64,000 nt of DNA from the NCBI GenBank assembly GCA_017412605.1, contig JAFPWY010000004.1:335805-399804 (forward strand). Reading direction: 5' to 3'. Source of the stretch: Fibrobacter sp. Its GTDB lineage: Bacteria > Fibrobacterota > Fibrobacteria > Fibrobacterales > Fibrobacteraceae. The notes under the pieces were generated by a model. That model made no database searches. It was given only the letters and a program-made list of their open reading frames with translations, and was not told the origin of the DNA. How positions within the stretch are numbered: the stretch's first letter is position 1; the number at the start of each line of letters is the position of its first letter. Positions 63,783 to 64,000 of this stretch are shown in pieces. A program made the translations under genes and the position numbers.

Positions 63783-63813
63783 GAATCTAGAGGCTAGAAT
63801 CTAGGAGCTAGGG
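63783..63813. repeat. Intergenic repeat, 'TTAGGATCTAG' family, copy C
   Basis: AATCTAGAGGCTAG-AATCTAGGAGCTAGGG, related to copies A (18433-18485) and B (32236-32273). A short ACGGC-TTC-GCCGT hairpin follows near 63824-63836. Confidence 0.7.
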
Positions 63814-63861
63814 AAAAATATCACGGCTTCGCCGTCTTACATTGACGCGCGGAGCGGGCAT

Positions 63862-63898
63862 AAAAAAAGCCCCCTCGACGGTTTACCGTCAAGGGGGC
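63862..63898 (-). terminator. Terminator of the rRNA operon
   Basis: A 13-bp stem (63869-63881 with 63886-63898; one G-U pair on the minus strand, 4-nt loop) is followed on the minus strand by seven T. Confidence 0.92.
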
Positions 63899-63905
63899 GG
63901 GAATC

Positions 63906-64000
63906 CAGCGACGCCCTACTCTCCCGGACCCGGAGGCCAGGTACCATCGGCGAAGCGAGGCTTAACTGCCGTGTTCGGAATGGGAACGGGTGTGACCCTC
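63906..64000 (-). rRNA. rrf: 5S ribosomal RNA (3' part; gene continues past the window)
   Basis: On the minus strand the sequence has the typical 5S features: a GGGTCACACCCGTTCCCATT core (63981-64000), CCGAACACGGCAGTTAAGCC, then CGCCGATGGTACCTGGCC and a final GGGAGAGTAGGG. The 3' end is approximate (about 63904-63908). The 5' end lies beyond 64000, so this is the end of an rRNA operon transcribed leftwards. Confidence 0.93.

Overview
The window looks like a chromosomal segment of Fibrobacter (Fibrobacterota), a Gram-negative anaerobic cellulolytic lineage. The evidence is a lipoprotein ending in the 'Fibrobacter succinogenes major paralogous domain', Ser-rich 'SSSS' linkers, a CE2-type acetyl-esterase lipoprotein, many outer-membrane proteins and lipoproteins, and moderately high GC at third codon positions. 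The last point also produces many long antisense open frames, which I ignored.

Layout. 1-9930 (minus): two tandem paralogous giant secreted proteins, the first running off the window and the second 2479 aa with beta-sandwich and InlB-like repeats, a VWA domain and a FlgD-like C-terminus. 10040-16692 (mostly plus): an outer-membrane barrel protein with a lysine-rich tail, RluE, a lipoprotein, a FadL-like porin (minus), a SIMPL protein, two small proteins (one an XRE regulator) and an acidic exported protein. 16729-22771 (minus): EttA and an RND efflux pump with its adaptor. 22901-26168 (minus): a CE2 esterase and two exported membrane proteins of one fold. 26241-32051 (minus): a phosphate module made of PhoB-like regulator, PhoR-like kinase and Na/Pi cotransporter with 4-nt overlaps, plus a second cotransporter paralogue; between them lies a strongly palindromic gap. 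32363-35716: IspF, a collagen-like/major-paralogous-domain lipoprotein and a flavodiiron protein. 35794-50082 (minus): a thirteen-gene complex I operon, nuoB to nuoN, with no nuoA. 50354-54786: a GGDEF-EAL protein, a small conserved protein, a LOG-family protein and a membrane/TPR-like protein. 54799-63686 (minus): GalE, a flavodoxin lipoprotein, then a tightly packed seven-gene envelope operon (GH57-like protein, STAS/coiled-coil membrane protein, lytic transglycosylase, TolC-like, MlaC-like, DUF2953-like, RsuA-like). 63687-64000: repeats, a terminator and the 3' part of a 5S rRNA on the minus strand, i.e. the end of an rRNA operon.

How it works together: the nuo operon, the flavodiiron protein and the flavodoxin lipoprotein point to anaerobic electron transfer and oxygen or NO defence. 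The phosphate module couples sensing directly to a Na/Pi transporter. Most other genes build, decorate or drain the cell envelope. I see no phage, transposase, CRISPR array or tRNA. The features most likely to be new are the palindromic gap at 30162-30301, the fibronectin-III fusion on NuoE, the GH57-like protein that seems to lack its nucleophile inside an envelope operon, the Lys-rich tail on a barrel protein, and a short repeat family found in three intergenic gaps.
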